This document shows positions 37,001 through 47,541 of a stretch of 64,000 bases of DNA, piece after piece. Under the pieces are notes generated by a model. The model did no database searches, had not been told where the DNA came from, and worked only from the letters and a program-made list of their open reading frames with translations. Each line of letters starts with the position of its first letter. Positions within the stretch are counted from its first letter, which is position 1. The DNA lies in the NCBI RefSeq assembly GCF_000422805.1, contig NZ_KE383925.1, forward strand, positions 1 to 64,000. Reading direction: 5' to 3'. Source of the DNA: Nocardioides halotolerans DSM 19273. GTDB lineage: Bacteria > Actinomycetota > Actinomycetes > Propionibacteriales > Nocardioidaceae. The translations under genes were made by a program, and so were the position numbers.

Positions 37001-37093
37001 GTTGCTCCTGACCACCGGGAGTCCTCAACCCCTGGGCATGGACAAATTCACAGTCGATGGCCCCACGAGCGCGGCGAACCTACGCTCGGCAGC

Positions 37094-38809
37094 GTGACCG
37101 ACGAGCAGACCGTCGAGGGCGGACTCGACGAGCCCACCGAGCTCGAGCCCGAGCAGGGCTCGCTCGCGCTGGCGGCACCACAGGACAGCCACGACCGCGC
37201 CGAGTGGGAGGCCGCCGCTGCCGCGGTGCTGCGCAAGGCGCGGAGGCTCTCCGACGACGACGCCGACGAGCTCGTCTGGGACAGGCTCACCCGGACGACG
37301 CTCGACGGGATCGGGATCACCCCGCTGGGCACTCCCGACCTGCTCGACGGGCTCACCACGGGCGGCCGCCCGACCCGGGCCGGCGCGTGGGACGTGCGGG
37401 CGCACCTCGCGGTCACCGACCCCGGGACCGACAACGAGGCGCTGCTCGCGGACCTGGAGGGTGGTGCCACGTCCCTGTGGCTCGAGGCGGGGGAGCGCAC
37501 CGACTGGGGCGTGCTGCTCAGCGGAGTGCTGCTCGACCTCGCACCCGTGGTCCTGCAGACCTCGGAGTCCGGGGCCCGGGCGTTCCTGGACTACGCCGCG
37601 GGCCGCGACCTGCACCCGCACACCAACCTCGGGCTCGACGCCCGCGTCGCCACCCGGGACCTCGCCGAGCACGCGTGGCAGGCCGGTGTCCGCGTGTTCG
37701 TCGTCGACGCGACCGAGGTCCACGACCAGGGCGCGTCGGACGTCCAGGAGCTCGCGCACTCGCTGGCCGTCGGGGCGGCGTACCTCCGCACGCTGACCGG
37801 CGCCGGGCTCGACCTCGACGAGGCCGCGAGGATCGTCGAGTTCCGCTACGCCGCGACCGACGACCAGTTCACGACGATCGCCAAGCTGCGCGCGGCCCGC
37901 CGGCTGTGGGCCAGGGTCCTCGAGCTGAGTGGGACGAGCGTCCGTGACCAGCACCAGCACGCGGTGACGAGCCGGCCCATGATGAGCAAGTACGACCCCT
38001 ACGTGAACATGCTGCGCACCACCGTCGCCGCGTTCGCGGCCGGTGTCGGCGGCGCCGACGCCGTCACCGTGCTCCCGTTCGACACCCCGCTCGGCCGGCC
38101 GGACGCCTTGGGGCGCCGCATCGCCCGCAACACCTCCCACCTGCTCGTCGAGGAGTCGCACGTCGCGGTCGTGTCCGACCCCGCCGGTGGCGCCTACGCC
38201 GTCGAGAAGCTCACCGACGACCTCGCCCTCGCCGCGTGGGAGCTGTTCGGCAGGCTGGAGGAGGGAGCGGACCTGGCGCCCCTGGTCGAGGCCACGGTGG
38301 CGGAGCGCGACCGGCTCGTCGCGACGCGCCGGTTGCCGCTGACGGGCCTCTCGGAGTTCCCGCACCTGTCCGAGTCGCTCCCCGAGCGGCCCGCGCCACC
38401 GGAGAGCCGCGAGGTGCGGCGCTACGGCGCGGCCTACGAGGCGCTCCGCGACGACCCGGCCGACCAGCGCGTCTTCCTCGCGACGATGGGCACCGTTGCC
38501 GCGCACACCGCGCGCGCCACGTTCGCCACCAACCTGCTCGCCGCCGGCGGCATCGGGGTCGACGTCGCCGGGCCGACCGAGACCGCGGACGACCTGGTCG
38601 CGGCGTACGCCGGCCAGCCCGTCGTCTGCCTCGCCGGCAGCGACGGGGCCTACGACGCCTGGGCCGACGAGGCCGCCGCCGCGCTCCGCGCGGCGGGCGC
38701 GCAGTGGGTGGTGATCGCCGGCAAGCCGCGCGACCGGGTCGACGACTCGGCAGCGGTGGGCGTGGACGCCCTGGCGTTCCTGCGCCGGACGAGGGAGAAG
38801 CTGGCATGA
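37094..38809 (+). CDS. mutA: Methylmalonyl-CoA mutase small subunit
   Basis: The 571-residue subunit is the non-catalytic partner of MutB in the heterodimer that converts methylmalonyl-CoA and succinyl-CoA. It has the mutase barrel (RIVEFRYAATDDQFTTIAKLRAARRLW, TSRPMMSKYDPYVNMLRTTVAAFAAGVGGADAVTVLPFD) and a C-terminal Rossmann-like domain. That domain lacks the B12 histidine motif, as expected. The GTG start is 7 bases after TACGCT (37081-37086), so the operon may be leaderless. It overlaps mutB by four bases (ATGA). Confidence 0.92.
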   Translation: MTDEQTVEGGLDEPTELEPEQGSLALAAPQDSHDRAEWEAAAAAVLRKARRLSDDDADELVWDRLTRTTLDGIGITPLGTPDLLDGLTTGGRPTRAGAWDVRAHLAVTDPGTDNEALLADLEGGATSLWLEAGERTDWGVLLSGVLLDLAPVVLQTSESGARAFLDYAAGRDLHPHTNLGLDARVATRDLAEHAWQAGVRVFVVDATEVHDQGASDVQELAHSLAVGAAYLRTLTGAGLDLDEAARIVEFRYAATDDQFTTIAKLRAARRLWARVLELSGTSVRDQHQHAVTSRPMMSKYDPYVNMLRTTVAAFAAGVGGADAVTVLPFDTPLGRPDALGRRIARNTSHLLVEESHVAVVSDPAGGAYAVEKLTDDLALAAWELFGRLEEGADLAPLVEATVAERDRLVATRRLPLTGLSEFPHLSESLPERPAPPESREVRRYGAAYEALRDDPADQRVFLATMGTVAAHTARATFATNLLAAGGIGVDVAGPTETADDLVAAYAGQPVVCLAGSDGAYDAWADEAAAALRAAGAQWVVIAGKPRDRVDDSAAVGVDALAFLRRTREKLA

Positions 38810-40989
38810 GCGTCCCGAAGACCTTCGCCGGACTGCCGTTGGCCGCCGATGCCGCGGAGGCTTCGAGGCTCGCTGCGCTCGCACCTCAGCCGCCGTCGGC
38901 CGCGCCGTGGACATCGCCCGAAGGCATCGACATCCTCCCGGTCTACGGGCCTGAGCACCTCGCGGGCCTCGACGCGCTGGACACCTGGCCCGGGCTCTCG
39001 CCGTTCCTGCGCGGGCCCTACCCGACGATGTACACCACCCAGCCGTGGACGATCCGGCAGTACGCCGGGTTCTCGACCGCGGAGGAGTCCAACGCGTTCT
39101 ACCGCCGCAACCTCGCGGCCGGCCAGAAGGGCCTCAGCGTCGCCTTCGACCTGGCCACCCACCGCGGCTACGACTCCGACCACCCGCGGGTGCGCGGCGA
39201 CGTCGGCATGGCGGGCGTCGCGATCGACTCGATCTACGACACCCGGACCCTCTTCGACGGCATCCCGCTCGACGAGATGTCGGTCTCGATGACCATGAAC
39301 GGCGCGGTGCTGCCGGTGCTCGCGCTCTACATCGCCGCGGCCGAGGAGCAGGGCGTCAAGCCCGAGCAGCTGAGCGGGACCATCCAGAACGACATCCTCA
39401 AGGAGTTCATGGTCCGCAACACCTACATCTACCCGCCCGAGCCGAGCATGCGGATCATCTCCGACATCTTCAGCTACACCTCGGCGCGGATGCCGCGCTT
39501 CAACTCGATCTCGATCTCCGGCTACCACATCCAGGAGGCCGGGGCGACGCAGGACCTCGAGCTGGCCTACACGCTCGCCGACGGCGTGGAGTACATCCGC
39601 GCCGGGCTCGCGACCGGCATGACGATCGACCAGTTCGCCCCGCGGCTCAGCTTCTTCTGGGCGATCGGCATGAACTTCTTCATGGAGGTCGCCAAGCTGC
39701 GCGCCGCCCGCGCGCTGTGGAGCCGGCTGGTCCGCGACTTCGACCCGCAGAACCCGAAGTCGCTCTCGCTCCGGACGCACTCCCAGACCTCCGGCTGGTC
39801 CCTCACCGCGCAGGACGTCTTCAACAACGTCGGCCGCACCTGCATCGAGGCGATGGCCGCGACCCAGGGCCACACCCAGTCGCTGCACACCAACGCGCTC
39901 GACGAGGCGATCGCGCTGCCGACCGACTTCTCCGCGCGTATCGCCCGCAACACCCAGCTGCTGCTGCAGCAGGAGAGCGGCACCACCGGCACCATCGACC
40001 CCTGGGCGGGCTCCTACTACGTCGAGCGCCTGACCCACGACCTCGCCGAGCGTGCCTGGGCGCACATCCAGGAGGCCGAGCAGGCCGGCGGCATGGCCAA
40101 GGCCATCGAGCAGGGCATCCCGAAGATGCGCATCGAGGAGGCCGCGGCCCGCACCCAGGCGCGCATCGACTCCGGCGCCCAGAAGGTGATCGGCGTCAAC
40201 ACCTACCGGCTGGCCGCGGAGGACAGGCTCGACGTCCTCAAGGTCGACAACGACGACGTCTACCGCCAGCAGGTCGCCAAGCTCGAGCGGCTGCGCGCCG
40301 AGCGCGACGACGACGAGGTACGCCGCGCGCTCGAGGCGCTGACCCGCTCCGCCGAGGTCGGCCCCGGCTCCGACCTCGACGGCAACCTCCTGGCCCTCGC
40401 CGTCGACGCGGCCCGCGCGAAGGCCACGGTCGGCGAGATCTCCGACGCGCTCGAGAAGGTCTACGGCCGGCACCAGGCCACCATCCGTACGATCAGCGGC
40501 GTGTTCAGGGACGAGTCGGGCCAGTCCGGCGCGACCGTCGTCCAGCAGGTGCTCGACGCCACCGCGGAGTTCGAGGAGGCCGAGGGCCGCCGCCCCCGCA
40601 TCCTGGTGGCGAAGATGGGCCAGGACGGTCACGACCGCGGCCAGAAGGTCATCGTCTCGGCGTTCGCCGACATGGGCTTCGACGTCGACGTGGGGCCGCT
40701 GTTCTCCACGCCGGAGGAGGTGGCCCAGCAGGCCGTCGACGCCGACGTGCACATCGTCGGCATCTCGTCGCTGGCGGCCGGGCACCTCACGCTGCTCCCG
40801 GCGCTGAAGAACGCGCTGGAGGAGCAGGGGCGGCCCGACATCATGGTCGTGATCGGCGGGGTGATCCCGCCCGACGACGTGCCGAGGCTCCAGGAGATGG
40901 GCGCCGCGGCGGTGTTCCTGCCCGGCACCGTGATCGCCGAGTCCGCGCTCGACCTGCTGGCCCGGCTCCGCGAGCAGCTCGAGCACTAG
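38806..40989 (+). CDS. mutB: Methylmalonyl-CoA mutase large, B12-binding subunit
   Basis: This catalytic subunit of 727 residues uses adenosylcobalamin. The barrel carries GPYPTMYTTQPWTIRQYAGF and the RNTQLLLQQESG stretch. The C-terminal B12 domain has the D-x-H-x2-G motif at 607-612 (GQDGHDRGQKV), with His609 as the lower cobalt ligand. Together with MutA and MeaB it serves propionyl-CoA and odd-chain or branched-chain breakdown. Codons 17-31 match an intergenic repeat family (see 38853). Confidence 0.95.
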   Translation: MSVPKTFAGLPLAADAAEASRLAALAPQPPSAAPWTSPEGIDILPVYGPEHLAGLDALDTWPGLSPFLRGPYPTMYTTQPWTIRQYAGFSTAEESNAFYRRNLAAGQKGLSVAFDLATHRGYDSDHPRVRGDVGMAGVAIDSIYDTRTLFDGIPLDEMSVSMTMNGAVLPVLALYIAAAEEQGVKPEQLSGTIQNDILKEFMVRNTYIYPPEPSMRIISDIFSYTSARMPRFNSISISGYHIQEAGATQDLELAYTLADGVEYIRAGLATGMTIDQFAPRLSFFWAIGMNFFMEVAKLRAARALWSRLVRDFDPQNPKSLSLRTHSQTSGWSLTAQDVFNNVGRTCIEAMAATQGHTQSLHTNALDEAIALPTDFSARIARNTQLLLQQESGTTGTIDPWAGSYYVERLTHDLAERAWAHIQEAEQAGGMAKAIEQGIPKMRIEEAAARTQARIDSGAQKVIGVNTYRLAAEDRLDVLKVDNDDVYRQQVAKLERLRAERDDDEVRRALEALTRSAEVGPGSDLDGNLLALAVDAARAKATVGEISDALEKVYGRHQATIRTISGVFRDESGQSGATVVQQVLDATAEFEEAEGRRPRILVAKMGQDGHDRGQKVIVSAFADMGFDVDVGPLFSTPEEVAQQAVDADVHIVGISSLAAGHLTLLPALKNALEEQGRPDIMVVIGGVIPPDDVPRLQEMGAAAVFLPGTVIAESALDLLARLREQLEH
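38853..38898. repeat. Palindromic repeat-family sequence inside the mutB reading frame
   Basis: GGCTTCGAGGCTCG and GCACCTCAGCC within this stretch match the repeat at 58382-58429 that flanks the DUF222 gene. The copy here is shorter in the middle by two triplets and remains in frame, coding for AEASRLAALAPQPPS near the MutB N-terminus. It sits in the poorly conserved part before the catalytic domain. Confidence 0.5.
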
Positions 40990-41005
40990 GTCCGGACGCC
41001 AGCAC

Positions 41006-42004
41006 ATGCCCGACGTCGCGTCGCTCGTCGACGGCATCCGCGCGCGCCGGCGCGCCGCGGTGTCCCAGGCGATCACGCTCGTCGAGTCGTCGAAGCGCGA
41101 GCACCGCGCCGACGCGCGCGAGCTGCTGGGCGAGCTCGCCTCCGCCCCGGGCTCCGGGGTGCAGTCGCCGGCGGTGCGGGTCGGCATCTCGGGCGTCCCG
41201 GGCGTGGGCAAGTCGACGTTCATCGAGTCGCTCGGCACCCGGCTCACCGCCGACGGCCACCGCGTCGGGGTGCTCGCCGTCGACCCGTCCAGCATCCGCA
41301 CGGGCGGGTCCGTGCTGGGCGACAAGACACGGATGGGCCGGCTCTCGGCCGACCCGGACGCCTACATCCGGCCCTCGCCCGCCGCGGGCACCCTCGGCGG
41401 GGTGGCTCGTGCCACCGTGCAGGCGATGGCCGTGCTGGAGGCGGCGGCATACGACGTGGTGCTGGTCGAGACCGTCGGCGTCGGCCAGTCCGAGGTCACC
41501 GTCGCCGGGATGGTCGACACGTTCCTCTTCCTGACCCTGGCCCGCACCGGCGACCAGCTGCAGGGCATCAAGAAGGGCATCCTCGAGATCGCCGACGTGC
41601 TCGCCGTCAACAAGGCCGACGGCGACCGCGAGGGCGAGGCCCGCGCTGCGGCCCGCGAGCTCGCCGGCGCGCTGCGGCTGGTGCGCGGCAAGGGGGAGTG
41701 GGCCCCGCCCGTGGTCACCGTGTCCGGGCTGCACGACCTCGGCGTCGACGACCTGTGGCGGCGGGTGCTCGAGCACCGTGAGCACCTCGGCGCCGAGGGG
41801 CTGGCCGCGAAACGCGCGCAGCAGCAGCTGGAGTTCACCTGGTCGCTGGTGCGCGACGAGCTCGACCAGCGGCTGCGCCACTCACCCGGCGTACGCCGGA
41901 TCCGGGACGAGGTGCGCGACGCCGTGCTGTCCGGGGAGCTGCCGGCGCCGGCCGCCGCCGACCGCCTGCTCGCGGCCTACGACGAGGCTCACCCGGACAG
42001 GTGA
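41006..42004 (+). CDS. meaB: Methylmalonyl-CoA mutase-associated GTPase
   Basis: MeaB (ArgK family) is a G3E GTPase chaperone that guards and reloads the B12 cofactor of methylmalonyl-CoA mutase. The 332-residue protein has the P-loop GVPGVGKST at 63-71, an ETVGVGQSE switch region, and NKADGDREGEA for guanine binding. It lies 16 bases after mutB in the same operon, the normal arrangement. Confidence 0.94.
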   Translation: MPDVASLVDGIRARRRAAVSQAITLVESSKREHRADARELLGELASAPGSGVQSPAVRVGISGVPGVGKSTFIESLGTRLTADGHRVGVLAVDPSSIRTGGSVLGDKTRMGRLSADPDAYIRPSPAAGTLGGVARATVQAMAVLEAAAYDVVLVETVGVGQSEVTVAGMVDTFLFLTLARTGDQLQGIKKGILEIADVLAVNKADGDREGEARAAARELAGALRLVRGKGEWAPPVVTVSGLHDLGVDDLWRRVLEHREHLGAEGLAAKRAQQQLEFTWSLVRDELDQRLRHSPGVRRIRDEVRDAVLSGELPAPAAADRLLAAYDEAHPDR

Positions 42005-42158
42005 AATCGGGCATTTCCCGGCAGGTCGGGACACGGGTCCCCTTGTCGGCGGGACAGATCGCGTAGAAGTCTCCGAGCAGGCGCCGTTGCGGCCTCGGGA
42101 ACGCAGCGGACGGCCTCGCAGTCGTCCAACCTCGTCAGTCACATCCCGGAGGAAACCC

Positions 42159-43241
42159 ATGTCCACTCGTCAACTCCTGGCCGCCGCCGCGGCGCTCGCC
42201 CTCGCCGGAGGCGCCGCCTCCGCGAGTGCCGCGCCGGCACCGGCGAAGGCCAAGCCCACGGTCGCCGTGGTCGCCAAGAAGCTGGTCGGCCCGCTGAGCG
42301 TCGCGCAGGCGCCCGACGGCACCCGCTACTGGGCCGACTCGTTCGCCGGCCGCCTCTACAAGAAGGCGCCCGACGGGGCCGTGACCGTGATCTACAAGAG
42401 CAAGCGCCACGCGGCCGACGGCGTCTCCGCCGACGGCGGGCAGCTCCGCTTCGTCACCGGCTCCCCGGACAACAAGTCCGGCGGCGTCTGGACCCTCGAC
42501 GCCAACGGCGCACCCAAGCTCCTGGGCGACACCTACGCCTACGAGAAGAAGGCCAACCCCGACGGCAAGTTCAAGTACGGCTTCCTCAAGACCCCGAAGT
42601 CGTGCCTGGCGCAGCTGCCGAAGGACATCGGGCCGGGCTCCTACTCCGGCGTCAAGGAGACGCACGCCTACGCCGTCGCCTCGGCCGGGGGTGTCGACTA
42701 CATCGCGGACGCCGGCGGCAACGCCATCCTCGCGCTCGACGCCCAGGGCGTCTTCCGCACCGTGGCGGCGCTGAAGCCGGTGAAGGTGAAGATGACGGCT
42801 GCCGCCGTCAAGGCCCTGCACCTGCCCCGCTGCGTCACCGGGAAGAAGTACGCCCTCGAGGCCGTGCCGACCGACATCGAGTACGGCCCCGACGGCCAGC
42901 TCTACGTCACCAGCCTCCCCGGTGGCCCCGAGGACGGCAGCCTCGGCCTCAACGGCCGCGTGCTCAAGATCGACCCGGTCAGCGGCAAGGTCACGACCCT
43001 GGTCGACGGTCTGCTGAGCCCCACGGGCGTGGCGGTCGCGGCGAACGGCGACGTGTACGTCGCCCAGCTGTTCCGCGGCGAGATCTCCCGCATCGCGGCG
43101 GGCTCGCACAAGGTGAAGACCTACGTGAAGCTCCCGTTCCCGGCCGCGGTCGACGTGACCCCGACCGGTCTGCTCGCCTCGGCCCACGCGGTGCCGATGG
43201 GTCCCAAGCCGAAGGGGCAGGTCGTCACGATCACCCCGTGA
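42159..43241 (+). CDS. Secreted ScyD/ScyE-like beta-propeller protein
   Basis: The 360-residue protein has a Sec signal peptide (QLLAAAAALALAGGAASASAAPA, about 1-27) and a propeller made of repeating strand units (SVAQAPDGTRYWADSFAGRLYKKAPDG, YGPDGQLYVTSLPGGPEDGSLG, SPTGVAVAANGDVYVAQLFRGEISRI). This matches the ScyD/ScyE family and SMP-30/NHL-like folds. It probably acts outside the cell. GGAGGA stands 5 bases before the ATG. A hairpin terminator follows. A 154-base gap before it has no gene; its promoter may lie near 42043-42069. Confidence 0.83.
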   Translation: MSTRQLLAAAAALALAGGAASASAAPAPAKAKPTVAVVAKKLVGPLSVAQAPDGTRYWADSFAGRLYKKAPDGAVTVIYKSKRHAADGVSADGGQLRFVTGSPDNKSGGVWTLDANGAPKLLGDTYAYEKKANPDGKFKYGFLKTPKSCLAQLPKDIGPGSYSGVKETHAYAVASAGGVDYIADAGGNAILALDAQGVFRTVAALKPVKVKMTAAAVKALHLPRCVTGKKYALEAVPTDIEYGPDGQLYVTSLPGGPEDGSLGLNGRVLKIDPVSGKVTTLVDGLLSPTGVAVAANGDVYVAQLFRGEISRIAAGSHKVKTYVKLPFPAAVDVTPTGLLASAHAVPMGPKPKGQVVTITP

Positions 43242-43260
43242 CCCGGAGCTGACCTCGACG

Positions 43261-43295
43261 AGGATCCCCGGCGCCACCACGGCGCCGGGGATCCT
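43261..43295 (+). terminator. Hairpin terminator after the beta-propeller gene
   Basis: A perfect 15-base-pair stem (AGGATCCCCGGCGCC at 43261-43275, complement at 43281-43295) encloses a 5-base loop, 19 bases after the stop codon. There is no long T run, as usual in very GC-rich actinobacteria. Confidence 0.8.
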
Positions 43296-43374
43296 TGCTG
43301 CCCACGCCTCCCGGGTCCCGGGCGCGGACCCGACCGAGGCCCGGCCGGTGTGGCTCGACTAGCCTGCGAGGGAC

Positions 43375-44574
43375 ATGCAGGAGCAGGAGCGGGCCGGCGC
43401 CACGGCCTCCACGGTGATCTCGGACGTCGTCGACAAGCACGACGCCGACCTCGTCGACCTGCGGCGCGACCTGCACGCCCACCCCGAGCTGTCGTGGTCC
43501 GAGCTGCGCACCGCGGAGGTCGTCGGCGGCCGGATCGAGCAGGCCGGCTGGCGGATCACCCGCTACGGCCGCACCGGCTTCTCCGCCGACCTCGGCGACG
43601 GCGGCCCGCTGGTCGCGCTCCGTGCCGACATGGACGCGCTGCCGGTGCAGGACCTCACCGACGACCCGTGGGCGAGCACGGTGGCCGGGGTCGCCCACGC
43701 CTGCGGTCACGACGTGCACACCACCGCGCTGACGGGCGCGGCGCTGGCGCTGGCCGAGGTCCACGACCGCGGGCTGCTGCCCGGCCGGGTGCGACTGCTG
43801 TTCCAGCCGGCCGAGGAGGTCATGCCCGGCGGCGCGCTGCACCTCATCCAGAAGGACGCCCTCGACGAGGTCGAGCGGGTCTTCGCGCTGCACTGCGACC
43901 CGGGCGTCGACGTCGGCCAGGTGGGGCTGCGGCTCGGACCGCTCACCAGCGCCGCCGACCGGGTCGAGGTGCGGCTCACGGGGTCCGGCGGACACACCAG
44001 CCGCCCCCACCTGACCAGCGACCTCACCTTCGCCCTCGCCAAGGTGACCACCGAGCTCCCGGCGGTGCTGAGCCGGCGGATGGACCCGCGCGCCGGTGTC
44101 AGCATGGTCTGGGGGAGCCTCCACGCCGGCTCGGCGGCCAACGTGATCCCCGACCACGGCGTGGTCACCGGCACGGTCCGCATCCTCGACGCCGTCGCGT
44201 GGTCCGACTGCGAGAACGTCGTCCGCACCGTGGTCGACGAGATCGTGCGGCCCTACGGCGTCAGCGCCGAGATCGACTACCAGCGCGGCGTGCCTCCGGT
44301 GGTCAACGAGCCGGTCTCCAACCGGATCCTCTCCGACGCGGTGCGCGCGGTCCTCGGCGAGAAGGGTCAGGTGGTGGCGCCGCAGAGCCTGGGCGCGGAG
44401 GACTTCGGCTGGTACCTCGAGCGGGTGCCCGGGGCCATGATGCGCCTCGGCACCCGGACACCCGGCGGGCCGACGTACGACCTCCACCAGGGCAACCTGC
44501 GCATCGACGAGCGCGCGGTCGGCATCGGCGCCAAGCTGCTGGCACAGACCGCCACCCGTGCCCTGACACGCTGA
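43375..44574 (+). CDS. M20 family amidohydrolase (metallopeptidase)
   Basis: The 399-residue zinc-dependent hydrolase is of the M20D amidohydrolase type (IAA-amino acid or N-acyl amino acid hydrolases). It shows RRDLHAHPELSWSE, RADMDALPV, the metal motif HACGHDVHTTALTG (Cys110, His112), QPAEEVMPGGA with catalytic glutamates, and GSGGHTSRPH in the lid domain. The exact amide substrate is unknown. A TAGCCT box lies 9 bases before the ATG. It is not clearly part of the nucleoside locus downstream. Confidence 0.9.
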   Translation: MQEQERAGATASTVISDVVDKHDADLVDLRRDLHAHPELSWSELRTAEVVGGRIEQAGWRITRYGRTGFSADLGDGGPLVALRADMDALPVQDLTDDPWASTVAGVAHACGHDVHTTALTGAALALAEVHDRGLLPGRVRLLFQPAEEVMPGGALHLIQKDALDEVERVFALHCDPGVDVGQVGLRLGPLTSAADRVEVRLTGSGGHTSRPHLTSDLTFALAKVTTELPAVLSRRMDPRAGVSMVWGSLHAGSAANVIPDHGVVTGTVRILDAVAWSDCENVVRTVVDEIVRPYGVSAEIDYQRGVPPVVNEPVSNRILSDAVRAVLGEKGQVVAPQSLGAEDFGWYLERVPGAMMRLGTRTPGGPTYDLHQGNLRIDERAVGIGAKLLAQTATRALTR

Positions 44575-44585
44575 CACCACCCGTC

Positions 44586-44642
44586 CGGACCATGGCGCAA
44601 TGGCCCCTTGGGAGGGGGTTTCCCCTTGTGGCGGATGGTCCG
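44586..44642 (+). other. Structured element between M20 gene and BMP operon
   Basis: CGGACCAT (44586-44593) and ATGGTCCG (44635-44642) form a perfect 8-bp outer stem. Inside is a second set of complementary runs (CCCCTT, GGGAGGGGG, then CCCCTT again), giving two alternative inner hairpins. It starts 12 bases after the M20 stop and lies about 70 bases before a TAGGGT box (44710-44715) that could promote the BMP gene. It may be the M20 terminator. Confidence 0.45.
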
Positions 44643-44773
44643 AGGTCACCAACGGATAACAACGCGCAAAACTCCGGTCGGGCCATCGCCCAAGACCCCT
44701 GTCAGGGCCTAGGGTGGCGCGACGCGCTCCCGGACCGGGCGTGCACTATGACAAAAACGATCAGGAGGATGCC

Positions 44774-45889
44774 GTGAAGAAGACGGCACGCATGGCGCTG
44801 GTGGCGGGTTGTGCCGCACTGGTGCTGACTGCATGTGGGGACCGGGACGACTCGAGTGGCAGCAGTGCGCCCGACGAGGAGACGACGAGCGCGGCACCGA
44901 CCGAGGCGACCACGGAGGCCTCGCCGACCGAGGCGACCGGCAACCCGGACTTCAAGGCGTGCATGGTCTCCGACTCGGGCGGATTCGATGACAAGGGCTT
45001 CAACCAGACCGCGCTGAAGGGTCAGACCGACGCCGGTGCGCAGTTCGGCATCCAGACCGCGCAGGTCGAGTCGACCGGCGACGACCAGTACGCCGACAAC
45101 ATCAACCAGCTCGTGCAGCAGAACTGCAACGAGATCACGACGGTCGGCTTCCTCCTCGGCGACGCCACGCTGGCGGCCGCCAAGAAGAACCCCGACGTCG
45201 ACTTCGCGATCGTCGACTTCGCCTACGACAAGGCGCCGAAGAACCTCAAGGGTCTCGTCTACGCGACCGACCAGCCTTCCTACCTCGCGGGCTACCTCGC
45301 CGCGGGCATGTCGGAGAGCGGCATCGTCGGCACCTTCGGCGGTCTGCCGATCCCGACCGTGACCATCTTCATGGAGGGCTTCCGCCAGGGCGTCGAGAAG
45401 TACAACGAGGACAACGGCGCCGAGGTGCAGCTGCTCGGCTGGGACGGCAAGGACGGCTCGTTCACCGAGGACTTCGAGGACAAGACCAAGGGCCAGTCGG
45501 TCGGCGAGCAGCTGATCGGCCAGGGCGCTGACATCCTGTTCCCGGTCGCCGGTCCCGCCGGCCTCGGTGGCCTGCAGGCCGCCAAGGACGCCGGCGCCAA
45601 GGCCATCTGGGTCGACACCGACGGCTTCGAGTCGACCGAGTACGGCGACATCCTCCTGACCTCGGTCGCCAAGGGCATGGACGTCTCCGTGACCGAGGCG
45701 ATCAAGGAGTCGATCGACGGCACCTTCAGCAACGAGCTCTTCAACGGCACGCTCGAGAACGGTGGTGTGGGCCTGGCTCCGTACCACGACTTCGACAGCG
45801 TGATCCCGCAGGAGCTCAAGGACAAGATCGAGGAGCTCAAGGCCGGCATCATCGACGGCTCGATCACGATCACGCCGGCTGCCGGCTGA
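44774..45889 (+). CDS. BMP family ABC transporter substrate-binding lipoprotein
   Basis: The 371-residue lipoprotein has a signal ending in lipobox LTAC (Cys21), an acidic Ser/Thr/Glu linker, then a BMP-family periplasmic-binding fold (MVSDSGGFDDKGFNQTALKG, GDDQYADNINQLV, AGYLAAGMSESGIVGTFGG). The FDD-K-FN motif is typical of BMP/PnrA purine nucleoside receptors. AGGAGG stands 5 bases before the GTG start. With the ABC genes and cdd/deoA downstream, nucleosides are the likely ligand. A strong terminator between this gene and the ATPase suggests extra receptor is made compared with the rest. Confidence 0.9.
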   Translation: MKKTARMALVAGCAALVLTACGDRDDSSGSSAPDEETTSAAPTEATTEASPTEATGNPDFKACMVSDSGGFDDKGFNQTALKGQTDAGAQFGIQTAQVESTGDDQYADNINQLVQQNCNEITTVGFLLGDATLAAAKKNPDVDFAIVDFAYDKAPKNLKGLVYATDQPSYLAGYLAAGMSESGIVGTFGGLPIPTVTIFMEGFRQGVEKYNEDNGAEVQLLGWDGKDGSFTEDFEDKTKGQSVGEQLIGQGADILFPVAGPAGLGGLQAAKDAGAKAIWVDTDGFESTEYGDILLTSVAKGMDVSVTEAIKESIDGTFSNELFNGTLENGGVGLAPYHDFDSVIPQELKDKIEELKAGIIDGSITITPAAG

Positions 45890-45919
45890 TCTGGTCGACA
45901 CCGCTCAACACTGAGTCAC

Positions 45920-45954
45920 AGAGCCGGGGCGGGGACTTCCCCCGCCCCGGCTCT
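45920..45954 (+). terminator. Hairpin terminator (attenuator) after the BMP lipoprotein gene
   Basis: A perfect 15-base-pair stem (AGAGCCGGGGCGGGG at 45920-45934 and its complement at 45940-45954) encloses the loop ACTTC. It lies 31 bases after the stop and 45 bases before the ABC ATPase gene. Partial read-through would set a high ratio of binding protein to transporter. Confidence 0.8.
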
Positions 45955-45999
45955 GCCTCACGTTGCATGCCCTAAGGTGCCGTCAGTGGAGGGACAGCG

Positions 46000-47537
<1,538 letters not shown>

Positions 47538-47541
<4 letters not shown>

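Noticed and set aside
34961..37093. Upstream extension of the mutA frame through the EF-G2 gene
   Set aside because: It is antisense to a real GTPase gene and has shadow composition; the GTG at 37094 with a TACGCT box fits better.
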